In this document: positions 23,376 to 36,260 of the stretch, one piece after another | Position numbering within the stretch: the first letter of the stretch is position 1 | Layout: every line of letters begins with the position of its first letter | Program-made: the position numbers and the translations under genes | From: Lycorma delicatula | Taxonomy: Eukaryota > Arthropoda > Insecta > Hemiptera > Fulgoridae | Length of the DNA: 64,000 nucleotides | Assembly: GCF_047948215.1 (NCBI RefSeq) | Contig: NC_134456.1 | Span: 83,592,515 to 83,656,514 of the forward strand | Direction of reading: 5' to 3' | The notes under the pieces: model-generated | Databases searched by the model: none | What the model was told of the DNA's origin: nothing | Seen by the model: the letters and a program-made list of their open reading frames with translations, nothing else

Positions 23376-26300
23376 TAAAATAATTCAATCAAAATTTCAA
23401 GAGCTCTTAAGGTTGGCAATCGTGCATTGCATGCTGCCTAATTTACAAGCTGCCACTATGTAAGGCACACACCATACTCTTATTGTTTTATCTGGTAAAA
23501 TTTTATCTATGAATATACAAATTTTAAACATCAGAACATAATGAGTTAAAAAACATTTAAAAAATCCACCTTTGAATTGACTTTTACATGTTTTGTGGAT
23601 GTATGTGTTAAAACAGTAATTTAAATAACTGCTGTACTGTAACCAAACAATAATCAGCCATTAAAACTATTATAAGCATATGTACGACAGTAGTTAAAAA
23701 AGTTATTAACTGAACAGATTGTAATCATCTAACTTTAAATACCGATAAAACAACTGGATTGTGCTTCTCAGGTAGATAAAACATTGGAAAATATGCATTT
23801 TCCAATGTAGAGAATTCTATCCATGCGGATAGAATTCTTCTTAATAACAAGAAACAAGAGTACTTCTCTTGGCCGCAAAGGGAAACTTCTGGTCAAATTG
23901 ATTTAATTTGTAATAAAATCAAGTTGTACTGTTTTGCTCTAAAGTGCTTTAATAAAACCCTTAGCTTGTCATCATTACTAAATATTTATTATGCCTATAT
24001 ATGTTTTTGTATAAATCATAATGCCATCTCTTGATGTTCCCTTTAGTTTTTAAGATACAAAAATGGGCTATTATTGGTTGATTATGTGGTGGCCATAATT
24101 ATAAATGATATACACTGATATTAAGAAAATTAAATAAGTTAACTTATCCTTGTATTTATACTTATGAATGTGCAATATTTGCTAAAAAGAATATTCACTT
24201 ATTCTTAAAAAATAACAATATTCACCCATAACTGTTTTTTGAAAAACTCAAAACAATTACTTCGGCTTATGAGAAAAGACCTTATTGTGCTTCCACTGCC
24301 ATTTTTAATATATTACCAAATTTTTAAAAATTTTCCTACTAATTTATTTAAAATATAATTAAAGATTTTCTTTTATGGAAACAATATTTCTTTATCAATG
24401 AATCTTCAGATAATACTAATTATAAAATAATAATAAAGCACTTCTGATTTTTCTGTATCCCAATCGAAGTATATACAAATAAATGCACAAAATAATTTTT
24501 ATAGCACCACCAGAATTCTGAATAATTTTGTAGTAATTTTTTATGTTTATAAAGAATTCTACAGTTTATTAAATTCTACAGGTACAGTTATAAAAATTAT
24601 TTATTAATATGTTCAGCAAACATAGAAAACTTTTTATTTCAAATGTTATCACAAAAACTAATTCAGAAGCAGTCATTCTAACCTTAAAAAAGAAATGGAT
24701 TAGTTTATAATGAGTCCTTTTATTCTCTGCTACTTAAAAAGTTAGGCAACCTTTGAAATTGAGTAGCAGTACCTTTATGTTCATCAAAAAAAGATTCTTG
24801 ATTTGAATCCTGATCACACACAAGGTAAAATCTCTACACAATATTCCTTGCACACAAGCTTCCAGATTATACAGTATATTTATATTGCATTAATATACTT
24901 TAGAAAAGTGTAAAATATGAATCACTCAACAATTGCAAAAAGACCACTCATGTACACTCTCCACAGAGTAGATTACTAATATGATTAGAAAAGATCTAAG
25001 CAAATGGAAACAGTAAAGCATTATTTAACTTAAATAATTTAGGGAGACAGCTTTAATAAACAGCTGCCGACATTTTATTATTACTTTATGTGCTTTCATT
25101 CTCTATGTGCTACTCAATAAATTATACAAGCATTACAGAATTATCAAATTGTAAGTTACATTGTACCATATTATCAAGTGTCTGTAAACTTCTTTTTTTA
25201 AAATGTAACTTATAGCTTGTACAATTATTTTTTTCAGATGTCTACTAATTAATAAGGAAAAATGTTAAGCTATATAAATTCTACTTATTTTTTCTGTAAG
25301 ATTATTTTTAAATTTAAATATTAAACTATTTTTATTCATACTCCAATATAGCCAGCATCAAAATTACATTGATTACCATACTTCTAATTTAGACTGAATG
25401 GAAAAAACAATTTATTTCTACTAGCAGTAGCAAAATGTTAATAGCATGTTTTCTTTAAATTACTTAATCGATACAAGTAAATAGCCTGTATGAAAAAATG
25501 TTCACAAAAAAAAATATTAACATAAATTTTACGTTAAAAAAAGCAAAATCCTTTTCAGTTTATATTCATAATACTACTATAGTGCAGCAACATGAATTTT
25601 AAATATTCATTCAAATACTCCAGATGAAAGAAAGTTGATGAAATTAAACTAAAATACCCACAGATTAGTAAATTTACAGTGATTGAATGTAGTTTTACAT
25701 AATTTCATCATTAGATGCATTAACTGCAAAAAAGACATTAATATATGTAACAATAAATACAATACACTACCTATATTAAAATTATAGATATATACAAATT
25801 AATATTGTAATAACAAATAACTGAAAACAAAATTCATTTACCTTATTATTTTTTTTTAATAGCAAATCCTGTATTTAATGAAACACATTTATTAAACATA
25901 ACATAAAATGACAACTAATTCATCCAGCAAATGGAGAGTTGAAAAAATGATAGATATTGTTAACAAATTATTATAATTTCTAAATATAATACATCAACTC
26001 AATTTCCTACTAAAAAAATGTTAATTCTACTAACTATTCTTGTTATTTGTATATGTGCAGAACTAAAACTCTAACAAAAAAACAAAGAAAAACAATTTCC
26101 ACACTTTAGAAAAATAAAATCGATTTTAACCTCTATTTTGTGCCAACCAGTATCATGCAGCTAATTTTAATGTCAGAATATAAGCTCATTATGAACAAAT
26201 TTGGATAATATAATATTTAAATATCTTTTGTTATACAAAAAACAAGAAGAAATTATATATATTTATTTACCTATACTTTTCTTTAATACAAATGAAATTT

Positions 26301-27364
26301 TTATTGAGCAAATATTAAAAATAAGATCACTTTCTATACCATTTATAGAATTGTACAGGATTTTTGAAAGTCTACTTTGTAACTCCTACAACTATATAAT
26401 TCAGAGTTTGTTTTTTTTTATGTAAAAATGAAGCATATTTTTAAAATGCATAGAACATAAAATTATCTTATTTTCTTTCTAGAATATCACAGCTTTCAAA
26501 TAGAAAGCTGGATAAAGCAACTGAAATTGTGTTAAATTTTGCTCTACAAATATTTAATTTTTCATAAAAAGTGGAAAAAGGTTCAATATTTTTGAAATGT
26601 TACAGAAATAAAAAAAGTTTTTCCTACAGAACTCCAAAATTGGTACAATAGAGCAATCTTTGAAAAAGGCTTAGTATTTTAAATACACTTACTACTGTAA
26701 AATTATTAGGGATAAAATTTGGAACCACTTGGTCTATAAACTTTGTTATTATGGTTAAACAGCATGCTAATAAGTGCAAAAAAACTTAAATGTAGTTTAC
26801 AATAAGCAAACAATAAAATGTTAAGGAATAAAAATATTAATGTATAATTGAAAGGAAAATATCAAGGAAAGAATTTAATAACAAAATCAAAATATAACAC
26901 AAATAAAAATAAACTAATTACTTTTAGTCCAATTTCAGTCAATACAAATTTCCTATCATAACAAAAAAAAAGAAAAGCAAAACAAAATAAATAAAAAACA
27001 CCCTTATATATAATAACTAAAGCGTATGTGACTAGCGTTAAATTAATACATTATAAAAAAACCTTCCTGCTAAAACAAAACAGTACTTAATTTATACTGA
27101 AACTTAAAATAATTAAGTTTTTTTTAATAGCATAGCATAACTAATAACAATAAAAAACATATATGAAAAACCAAGCAATTGCATGTATTACAACTTAAAA
27201 TATTATAATTAACAAACTGCCATGCTGGTTAGTATAAAAAAAGTGTCTTAAAAAAGGATTAACCTTTCTTGAAAAAATAAAATAAAGTATTATAAAAGAA
27301 TGGAATTTAATTATAAATTAAAAAAGGCTTGTGATGTTAGGCTGTGTTAGGGCAAAGAACTCAC
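23376..27364. other. Four kb intronic AT-rich sequence
   Basis: No conserved ORF or RNA gene. ORFs such as 26201-26425 are low-complexity I/F/Y/L. Confidence 0.5.
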
Positions 27365-27556
27365 AACATCATGAGCTACGTTTTTCAGTTCTTGTGCAAG
27401 ATTATCTCGCTCAGCAGTAACACGTTCTAATCGAACAGTTAGTCTCTGTTTTTCATTCTGTTCTTCTTCTAAACGAGATTCTAATTCTGTGATTCGTTCC
27501 TCAGCTCTTCTACGTTCTGCTCCTTCTTCACCAGCTTGTCGGCTAAGTCTACCAAC
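27365..27556 (-). CDS. GOLGA1: Golgin-97-like gene, coding exon
   Basis: 192 nt (64 codons), phase 0-0. Acceptor is TTGTTTTGTTAG; donor is GTT|GTGAGT. It encodes VGRLSRQAGEEGAERRRAEE, then ITELESRLEEEQ and RVTAERDNLAQELKNVAHDV, a continuous coiled coil. If the donor is not used the frame reads five more codons to a TAA at 27347-27349, so intron retention would give a protein lacking the C-terminal GRIP region. The following intron to 2152 is about 25 kb. Spliced continuation is favoured because the next exon is phase-compatible and of the same composition. Confidence 0.85.
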
Positions 27557-28149
27557 CTAACAAAACAATTACAAAATTCATAAAATATTTAAACCCTACA
27601 GTAGCAACCTATTTTTAGATTTTGGAAATGATATATCTAACAATAATAACAAATATGTGAAACGAAAACCTTGTAGAAAAACATTTTGCTTATAACAAGG
27701 TATAAACCAAATTTACATTGAATCTATCCTGCACTTTTAAAGTAAGCAGTATAAAAAATGTTCTGTCTAAACATTAAAATCTACAATTGCAAAATATATA
27801 TATATATATTTTCATAAATTATATTAAATGTACAACATATTTTCCTAATATTAGCCTCAGACAAATGGAGAAGTGTCATGATAGTTTACATATTCAACAT
27901 CTATTTATATATTTTTTATTTTTCTGTAGGTTAACTCAAAATCACTAAAATGTTTTTAGTGATCATTTTTAGTATCAATATCAATAATTAATAATATTGC
28001 TGTTTATTTTAATAAGTTAGAAATAAAGAAAATAACATTTAAAAAATAAGCAAAGGATACATGCAAAATTTCACAAATTGCTTCTGTTTAGTTCATGTAT
28101 CTTCAATTTTGATGTGACAGATGGGTTAAGATTTTATAAAAATTAAAGA

Positions 28150-28419
28150 AAATTACTGCCTATGAATTTCAGCCAGCTTAACATTTTGATGATTTAAAAA
28201 ACATATTACTCCACATATTTCACAGTCAGTGGCAACATAGATTTTCCTATTCATATCTTAACGTAATTACTCACACGTAATCAAAGATATTACAACACGA
28301 CAACTTACAGACAACAATGCAGTGTGTAAATTACTAGTTTGATCATGAACGACATAGGTTCACCAACCTTAAGGAGAAAAATTTCCCAGTGGTCTTTACA
28401 TTAAGAGATATCCCTTATA
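28150..28419 (-). mobile_element. Mariner 5'-end fragment (same family as 46431-47752)
   Basis: About 270 bp matches 47490-47752 in sequence and order. Inward from 28419 lie the end TATAAGGGATATCTCTTAAT, an untranslated leader, then the transposase start at 28255 reading MNRKIYVATDCEICGVICFL and NHQNVKLAEIHRQ, then a stop. The remainder of the element is absent. Confidence 0.85.
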
Positions 28420-30127
28420 CTTACCCCTAAAGTTTTATGAATTTTTGATAACTAATTTTTTAAAAAAAATCAAATTTTGGCTATAAATAACTCTGATGAG
28501 ACTGGTGATAAAAATCTCAAATTTGTACAACTTACGGTATCTTTTTAGATGTTTACGGCAAATAAAAAATCTTCTTGTGTATTGTACTAATAAAACAGTT
28601 ATAACCTCTCAAAAATCATGAAAAACCTGTTAAAAGTGATACAATTTGACTTGCTAAATAAGTGCTGCAAGGGGGTTTCTTGTCTTTTTGGCACTTTAAT
28701 ATTTTTATATTTATTACTGTACTTGAAATACGACTTGTTGAACCATTCAATTCATGTTATAACATGCTCATTTATGCTTGTTGCATCATTTAGCTTTGCA
28801 GTTACTGACTGGTTAGTCTGACATTAGTCAGTAACCTGTTCACATCTTTACTGAGTGTCTCAAACTTCATCCTGTGTTTGGAAATGTTTATTAAAAAATA
28901 AGTTTTACTTAGTAATATATTTGCAAGTTTTAAAATCAGTTACATTTTTACATTATTTTCAAGTAATGTCACATAAAACAATGTTCCATAGGAATTTATG
29001 TGAATGAACTATCATAAAACAGAGTATGGTAAAACAGTGCCAAAAGAACTCGTTAACATTTGTGAATTTAGTGATGAAAACAAAAAACTTATTTTTTTGT
29101 GTTAATTCAGATGACACTTAGCGTTTGTAAATATCATGAAAAAAAGTTTTTGTCAAAATTCAGTCACCTGCATGAACAGTTCTGTTATGATCCTTTGAAA
29201 ACTCATAAAAAACAGTTAATAAAACTTAAAGATAAATAACATTAGAGCAAGCTCTTAAAGAATATATTTTTCCAAATTTAAATTTAGCTCCTAGAAAGTC
29301 TCTTTGTGTTAAATGTTTCAAAAGCATTTTTTTGAAGCCTCATAAATGACAATGTGTAGGTTCATTTTTTCCACCCAGCTGTAACACATGTACATCTCAT
29401 TTCAAAAGTCTCCACAGGACAAAGTGTCTGTATCGATCTGCAAAGTCCTGAGAAAGTTGACATTACTGGAACTAACTACAGTGATGGGTCATTCTCACAC
29501 AATTTCGAGAATTATCTGAAGAGATATCACAGTTGTTGGTTAACCACACTATATAATAAGCTTTCATTACTACAAAAATAGGCTACTTCATTGAAGAATA
29601 ATAAAAGTTTTGCTACAATTTATTTTTTCTTTTATAGTGTTTAAAAAAATAAACCAATATAAAAATAAAAATGAATTCTTGAAAAAATATGTAGGCTACT
29701 CATTAAAATCTCAGTTTGGGTAAGTTTTACAAACATTTTTGAATCAATTGTATTAGGTTTACAGGTATTGGTTAAGTTATTAAATTACGACCTATCCATT
29801 AATAATTAAAAAAAATAACTATTTTTAAAATATTGAAAACTCAACTTCAACAACATAGGGGCTAAATATATAAAAAAATGTAAAGTGCATAGACAAGAAA
29901 CCCCCTTGGAGCACTTATTTAATGAGTCAAAATGGTATTGCTTTTAACAGGTTTTTGATGATTTTTGAGAGGTTAACTTTTTTATTAGTACAATACAAGA
30001 GAATTTTTTTTATTTGCCATAAGTATCTACAAAAAACACTGCAAGTTGTGCAAATTTGAGATTTTAAGCTAAAATTTGAATTTAAAAAAAAAGAGTTTTC
30101 AAAAATTAATTAAAATATAGGGTTAAG
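28420..30127. mobile_element. DNA element with ~270-bp terminal inverted repeats, family unknown
   Basis: The left arm from 28420 (CTTACCCCTAAAG) to about 28700 is the imperfect reverse complement of the right arm from about 29880 to 30127 (TATAGGGTTAAG). Shared landmarks are ATCATGAAAAACCTGTTAAA (left) against TTTAACAGGTTTTTGATGAT (right), and GCAAGGGGGTTTCTTGTC against GACAAGAAACCCCCTTGGAG. Both ends abut TATA (28416-28419 and 30128-30131), a possible 2-4 bp target duplication. The left end falls exactly on the terminal TA of a mariner fragment. The ~1.2-kb centre contains the broken coding segment listed next. Confidence 0.75.
29020..29350 (+). pseudogene. Broken coding segment of the long-TIR element
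   Basis: Across two plus frames it reads LVNICEFSDENKKLIFLC, VCKYHEKKFLSKF, LHEQFCYDPLKTHKKQLIKL, then ITLEQALKEYIFPN and APRKSLCVKCFKSIF. The spacing of C, H, C, H and CxxC suggests a zinc-binding domain of a transposon protein. I do not recognise the superfamily; several stops break it. Confidence 0.45.
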
Positions 30128-30144
30128 TATATCACCATTAATAT

Positions 30145-31533
30145 TTAGTGAAGTGAATAAAAACCAGTATTTACTTTTACTTGCAATTATACAAGTGTTT
30201 ACTTGCAGTTCTGTGAATAAACAACGGTAAACCAAATACTTGACAAGTATTCTCTTTACTTGTAAAATAGGGAAGTACTAAATTTTTTTTAGTTTTTCTA
30301 CTGTAATTGACTTCCCCGCACTTTTCTGATATTCCTTCTGAATAGTGTTCCATGCTTTTTCTTTGGCAGCAATTCTTTTAGAACTCATAGACCAGTCTAA
30401 AACAACGGTGTTGTCTTTAAGAATATTTACCAAATAAATTCTGCTACTTTCTGACGCAGATGGTTCTACTGGTTCTTGAACTTCAAAATTAGTCTCTTCA
30501 CTAGACATGATGATGTTTGCTAAAAGACTGGCATGCAAACAGTGCTGGATTGATTAACCTTTTCAGATCATGTAGCCATTGAACTAGCTATGTACAGCGT
30601 CAATTTTAAAACGCTGTTACGAAATCATTTTATATGGCATCTAAGTCGCTTATTTTGTTTATATGATGTAAAATGTTTATTTAGACTAGAAAGAATATGA
30701 CCATTTTTTTCTCAGAAATGTATAGCTTATCTTACTACCAACATATCGATGTATTGAAACACATAATAAATTATGATATACGGCACACAAAAAAAAAGAA
30801 GGAATTTGTGGTCATAAATACGTCACTTTACTTGAGGTCTATAAATATCTTTTCTGACAAATGATATCGGTAAACATGTAACACATAACGATTCGTAATG
30901 AATAAGAGTTAACAGTAAAAATGGTTTTTTGTCAATATGAATAGCCTTTTGAGTGGTGGGAATTTTTATAAAACGTAGTTTTCTGAATCTACGTTCACTT
31001 ATACTAACATATGTTACTAATCTATGATGACACGGGTTTTTCATCATATTTTGCCCAATTTTCAACCGATTTGCTTGAAAGTATTATTTTTAAAATCAGC
31101 AAACTATGTTTCATAACAGAAAGCAAAAAATTTCGCTAATAAAAAACGCGGTAGAAATGCGCAAAATAATTCTGCAATTAAATTGTTGTAATTTTTGAGG
31201 CAATCAGATACCAACGTATTTTCGTGGAGCGCTAATCAACCGCAGATCATTGTGATGGGAAAAGATTAAAACAAAAGAAACGTTTGATGTATTGATAAAC
31301 GTGTCTGAACATGATGATGTACAGGATATGAATCATATAAGTGTTTACTTGATAAGTAAAGAGAATACTGGATAAGTAAAAGCAAAATGGGAAAACTACT
31401 GGCAAATACATGGACAACTACAAATGTTTACTTATAAGTATTAGTAAAAGGTTATTCACTTAGTCTCAAGGGTTTACTTTACTTGACCAGTATTTACTTT
31501 AAAGTAAAAAGTATAGTTTATTCACTTCACTAA
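30145..31533. mobile_element. TIR element with subterminal TTTACTT repeats
   Basis: The ends are perfect 17-bp inverted repeats: TTAGTGAAGTGAATAAA (30145-30161) and its complement (31517-31533). Inside both ends is a cluster of TTTACTT/AAGTAAA words, typical of transposase-binding subterminal repeats. No clear target-site duplication could be fixed, so the superfamily is open (hAT or Harbinger-like are possibilities). Length 1.39 kb suggests a deleted derivative. Confidence 0.7.
30278..30508 (-). CDS. Myb/SANT-like DNA-binding fragment in TIR element
   Basis: From Met at 30508 a 76-codon frame reads MSSEETNFEVQEPV, then LVNILKDNTVVLDW, KEKAWNTIQKEYQKSAGKSI and TVEKLKKI before a stop. The pattern LxxILKxN...KxxAWxxIxxEYxxxxGxxIxxxxLKK is that of Myb/SANT-like (MADF-type) DNA-binding domains in DNA-transposon accessory proteins. 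The end is truncated relative to such domains. It may be a relic rather than an expressed protein. Confidence 0.5.
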   Translation of the reverse strand: MSSEETNFEVQEPVEPSASESSRIYLVNILKDNTVVLDWSMSSKRIAAKEKAWNTIQKEYQKSAGKSITVEKLKKI

Positions 31534-34500
31534 TTATCTGTGGTAAAACTACTATCATATACCTACATATAAAAAATAATTCAAACTGTGTGTGCCATCC
31601 CTAATTCTTGGAAAAAAAAACCAAAAGTGAAATTTCACAATTTTTTATGTTCAACTTTATTCAGCAATTTTCTCATAGAAAGAAGAGATAGGTAAATAAA
31701 CCAATGGACCAATCTTTTACCTTGAGAAAATATAATTTATATCCTTCCAGGACCAATAGTTTTTTAGTTATGATTTTTTCCGTAAACCCTTACAATCACA
31801 AAAATAGGTGTGTACACTGCAACGAAAATGGCTACCACAGGTAAACTGCTTAAAAAAAATAGCTTTGAAACATGTAGAAAACAAATGGGTAGGTTAAAAT
31901 TTTTTTGAATTGGTCTCGCAGCCAGCTTATGTTTTTTTGGGACACTTTTTTGGGATTGACCCCTACACAAAAAAAAAAAAAACACATATTTATGTAAGGA
32001 TGTATTGCATAGATACGTAGGACTTTATGTTGTACTCTTTTGGCATTATATCTCAGATTGACTGAACCATGTTTCTTCAAATTTTGGCTCAAGAAAATCT
32101 AAATGTAAGGTATTGATCCTGTTAATTTTTTCTCAAAATTCTTTTAGGGGATTGGGGATATCGCAAAAAACCAATTTTGATTTTCTTAGAGGCACTTTAG
32201 AAAAAGGTTTTCTTCGGCAGATTTTGTATCTAAATTGTATAATTAAATCAAAAAACCTTTTTTCAAAATAATCAACCCCCAGCTCTTAAAATTGAATTAT
32301 AAATATATGTATTTTTTATCTTTTTGCTCTATCTCTCTTTGGTTTTAATAAATATTTTATTAATTTTTTTGGTATTTTGTATATCATATTATTTAGGCCT
32401 CTCAAAAAATTTCTACAATTTTCCAAAATTATAAACCCTGGACCTTAAACAAAGAAAATCTTTTTGAAAATTTTTACATTCTTGTTTACCTTTTATAAGA
32501 CGGGGTGATAAATTTAGAGAACATCGAATTAAACCTTAACTTATGAATGAATATTTTTAGACTTTTTTAAAAATTTATTCCAGCTTTAACAAATATAATA
32601 TTCTGTTTTTTTTTACTCTAATTCATTTAATTTTTACTTCCTTATATGAAGTAAAAAAAATATTGTGATTGCAGAAAATTTCAGATTTCAATGGAAGTAT
32701 CCATTTTGACTAGTTTTGGCATGAAGTCTGTATATATGTATCTCGCGTAACTCAAAAATGATTAGCAGTAGGATGTTGAAATATTGGATTTAAGACTGTT
32801 GTAACACCTAGTTGTGCACCTCCCCTTTTGATTGCAATCAACTGGACCAAAAGTGTGCCAAAAAGTCCAAAATCCAAAAAAATTGGATTTTGACTTTTTC
32901 TTAATTGTACAATAAGTCCTCATTGAGAGCTTTTCAATGATATATCATAACTGGTGCTTATTTTCATTGGTTCCAGAGTTATAGCCAAATAAAATTCTAA
33001 TTAATGAAATATTTGGATCTTATGAAGGGAAGGTGCACATGGGTTCAAATCTGACTTTATCCTTTTTTTTTAAATTTAAATATACAGATTTATTAATAAT
33101 TTAACCTCAAATTGTAAAAAAAAAATAACAATAAATAATAATTAAAAAAAAAAAGAAAAAATATCAGAAGTTATTAATGAAATAAAATTTTACGTAATTT
33201 TCATTTAAAAAAAAAATATGTTTATGTAATTTAATAGGCGTTCAAGGAAATCATGTGGTCCACATCAGATTTTTTGCAGAGGTAATTCTTTCCATGTAAG
33301 TAACACATATACTGAATATGAGCCAAATCAGACCATAAATACAATTTTTTTAAATATCCCGACCCCAGTGCCACCTAGTGGGTCCAAACTAATTCAGAAA
33401 CCTTCGTGGGCATACGCATAACTTACCAAAGTTTCATCACAATCAGATGAATGGCAAAGGAATGCATGCAGAACAAATAAACATTCATTTACATATAAAT
33501 ACCATCATATAAGTACCATCTTTGTACCAGGTTTTTAAAGTAAAAACTATTTCTTCGTTAATAAATATCTTCACAAGTTAGAATCAATAACGGCTAATGA
33601 ACATAATAACGCCTGCATATAACAGATATCTGATTGAATAGCAGTGCAGTCTGGTGTTTGTGTCAATAATTATCTGATGAAAACAAAAAAAGTGGCAATT
33701 TAAAATCAATAGGAAGATCAGAAACAAGATTATCTTAATGTTTACAATGGGTAGCAACTTCTGGCTCACCAGATATGTGTATACATATACACATATATAT
33801 ATATATATATATAAACAAGAGAATATAATATATTTTACAAAATAAAATCTGCTTCTTAATTAATGAATTTAGGTCCATAGTCAATGTGTTAAAAGGACAA
33901 CCCCCCCCCCCCCACCAATAAAAGCATTTCTTAGTATGTCAAGGCATTGTTTAAGAGAAGTTTTAATATGTATTATATATAGTAATTGCTAATTTGCATT
34001 GAGGTTATATAATAGCAAAACTAATAAATTAAGACTTTGGTTAAATATACATTTTTACCAATAGATTCTGTCTAAGAAATTGTTCCAGCAATGTATTACA
34101 TGAATGAATTTTAGTCATCTGTTAACTGAAAATATTTTTAAACTTAGTATTTTGTATTAATAAACTTTTAAAAATTAAACAATTTTTTTACAGTGCACTT
34201 ACACATAGGATTAAAAAACAGGGAAAATATTTAACACTAAATTATTGTTTCACAAAATAATTGTTTTATTTCTTGGTTTCTTTTTTTTGTAATTATCTTT
34301 CGTCTTAGTACATTACTAAAGCAATCACACTTCTCTTCTAAATTTTAAATATTGCAATTTTTCAGTTTTCACCAAAAATGATTTCCTCAGACACTTTTAA
34401 AACTTTATGTAATGACTTTAATATAATAGTTTACATGAAATAGCCATAGTCTTAATCTGTTTCATCATGTACACTGACATATTCTCCTTTTGTCAATTCT

Positions 34501-36150
34501 GAGACTTCCTAATCATAAAATTCAACATCATCTAACATTAGCTGTTTTGTCTGCATATAAATCATAAAAGCACAAAGAAAACCTGTACCCAGTATAACTT
34601 CCATCCATGCATGATTAGAGCAAACCTATTTGTATTTTTATCACCTTTTCACAGTAACTAGTAACCAGAAAGAATTTAAATTTGAATAAAATGAATTCTT
34701 GTTATTCTAGAATTAAGATCCAGTTTCCAGTTTCAAAAACCTTTCTGGACTTACCTAAAAATATTATCTCAGTTCAATTTACCTTAAAAAAAAAAAAAAC
34801 ATTTCAACAATTCAACAAAGATTACTACCATGAAAAAGTAGTATTATAACTTCTACTATAATACATACAAACTTTAACAAAAATAACTGTACATGGAGAA
34901 GATTTCTCAATGTCAGTATCTACTACATCCATAAAATTATACTGATGGTTCACTTGCAGATGCATATCTTTGCCTCTTCCATTTCAACTATCTGATCTAT
35001 AATAAAATATACAGCAAGTGTGGCTTAAGAGACAATTACTAACTTGCAATCTGTTAGTTTAACAGCATACTTTTACATTATGTTCTATTTTATTTCACTG
35101 CTAAGGTTAGTTGCTTGTTTGAGATTAAGCGGCAATATCTTAAGTTCCTGGAATAACTATACTGCTGTTTCCTTGGTAATTAGAAAGTGTTATACTGCTA
35201 TTTTATGTTTTAATGTGTGTAAATAGAATAATAATGAATTACTGGATAAACAATTTAACGAAAGGCAATTTGTTGCATTTAATATATTGTGCAGTAACAT
35301 AAAACATATAACAAAGTTTAAAGATATAACAACGTCACTGAAATACAAAATTAATCATATTATCATTATATTTAATGCAATCAAAAATATGAATTTAAAA
35401 TGGAGAACATGTAGGTGCGAGTTAATGTATAAGTATTGTAATAAGACTGACCTGAAACAATCTGTTATATTTTAGTTATAATAAAATTTGTATTAAACTT
35501 TATACTTTTCTGCAAGTCAACTACTTAGAATCTGATAAATTATTTAGATCTAAATTTCCAAGCCTAAAGACTTGTCTTTTAAACCAATGAGAAGATAAGA
35601 GGAAATGAAAAAAAAATTGCAAAAAAACTCGATTCATCTGGCAAAACATCCTGTAACAGAGATGAAAACTAACTAGTCAATAACAAAAGCAGATGATTTT
35701 TAAAAATGTATCTATTTAAAAGTACAATGATCTCACAAATTACACGTAATAAAATAGTACCAAATGGAATCTTTGATATAAGAAAAGATGAAAATATAAT
35801 AATAGAAAAGCTGTTCATGGAGATCTATTTTAAATACTAAATTATTTAAATATAAATACAGTATAAATTCATTGTCAAAAGTATAGAATAAGCCTTCAAA
35901 AGTAAATAAGTAGCTAAACAATTCAGCAAACAGAACAATTAATCAACAACATAAAAAAATTAAGACTTTAAAAAAAATTAAATGTCTGGATAAAAAAAGG
36001 TTAACAGTAAAAAATGTACTTAAAAAAAGAATGCCTATACATGAAGTTACACAACAATTTTTGGAAGCTCATGCTTGCAAATATATGCATCAGATCTACT
36101 CTAATTCAGTTTTAAACCGCACAATAGTTTCTAAGCTATAGGAATCTAAC
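31534..36150. other. Intronic sequence with old dispersed repeats and simple repeats
   Basis: Parts of 31600-32450 and 32640-33540 have the look of dispersed repeats (long non-coding, less biased stretches such as 33360-33480), but I cannot name or bound them. Simple sequence includes a TA tract (~33783-33813) and a 13-nt C-run (33901-33913). No gene seen; ORFs at 35044-35475 and 35733-35921 have no family features. Confidence 0.4.
33901..33913. repeat. C(13) homopolymer
   Basis: Thirteen consecutive C in an AT-rich intron. Confidence 0.9.
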
Positions 36151-36260
36151 CTGAGTTTCAAGTGCAGCAATTTGTCCACTCCAAGATGCTTTTATATCAG
36201 ACAGATGGACATGGGCTTCTTCTAATCTTCTTTCCAGTAAAGCTCTTTCTCCAAGTAAAG
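36151..36260 (-). CDS. GOLGA1: Golgin-97-like gene, coding exon
   Basis: 110 nt, with acceptor TTTTTGTGTTAG and donor CTCAG|GTTAGA. With the carried-over base it gives 37 codons, ALLGERALLERRLEEAHVHL then SDIKASWSGQIAALETQ, ending in phase 0. Human golgin-97 has ELLKEKTLAEQNLEDTRQQL and later AINTLETRVRELEQ at the matching position, which supports the assignment. The exon is too short for a simple ORF scan. Confidence 0.85.
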
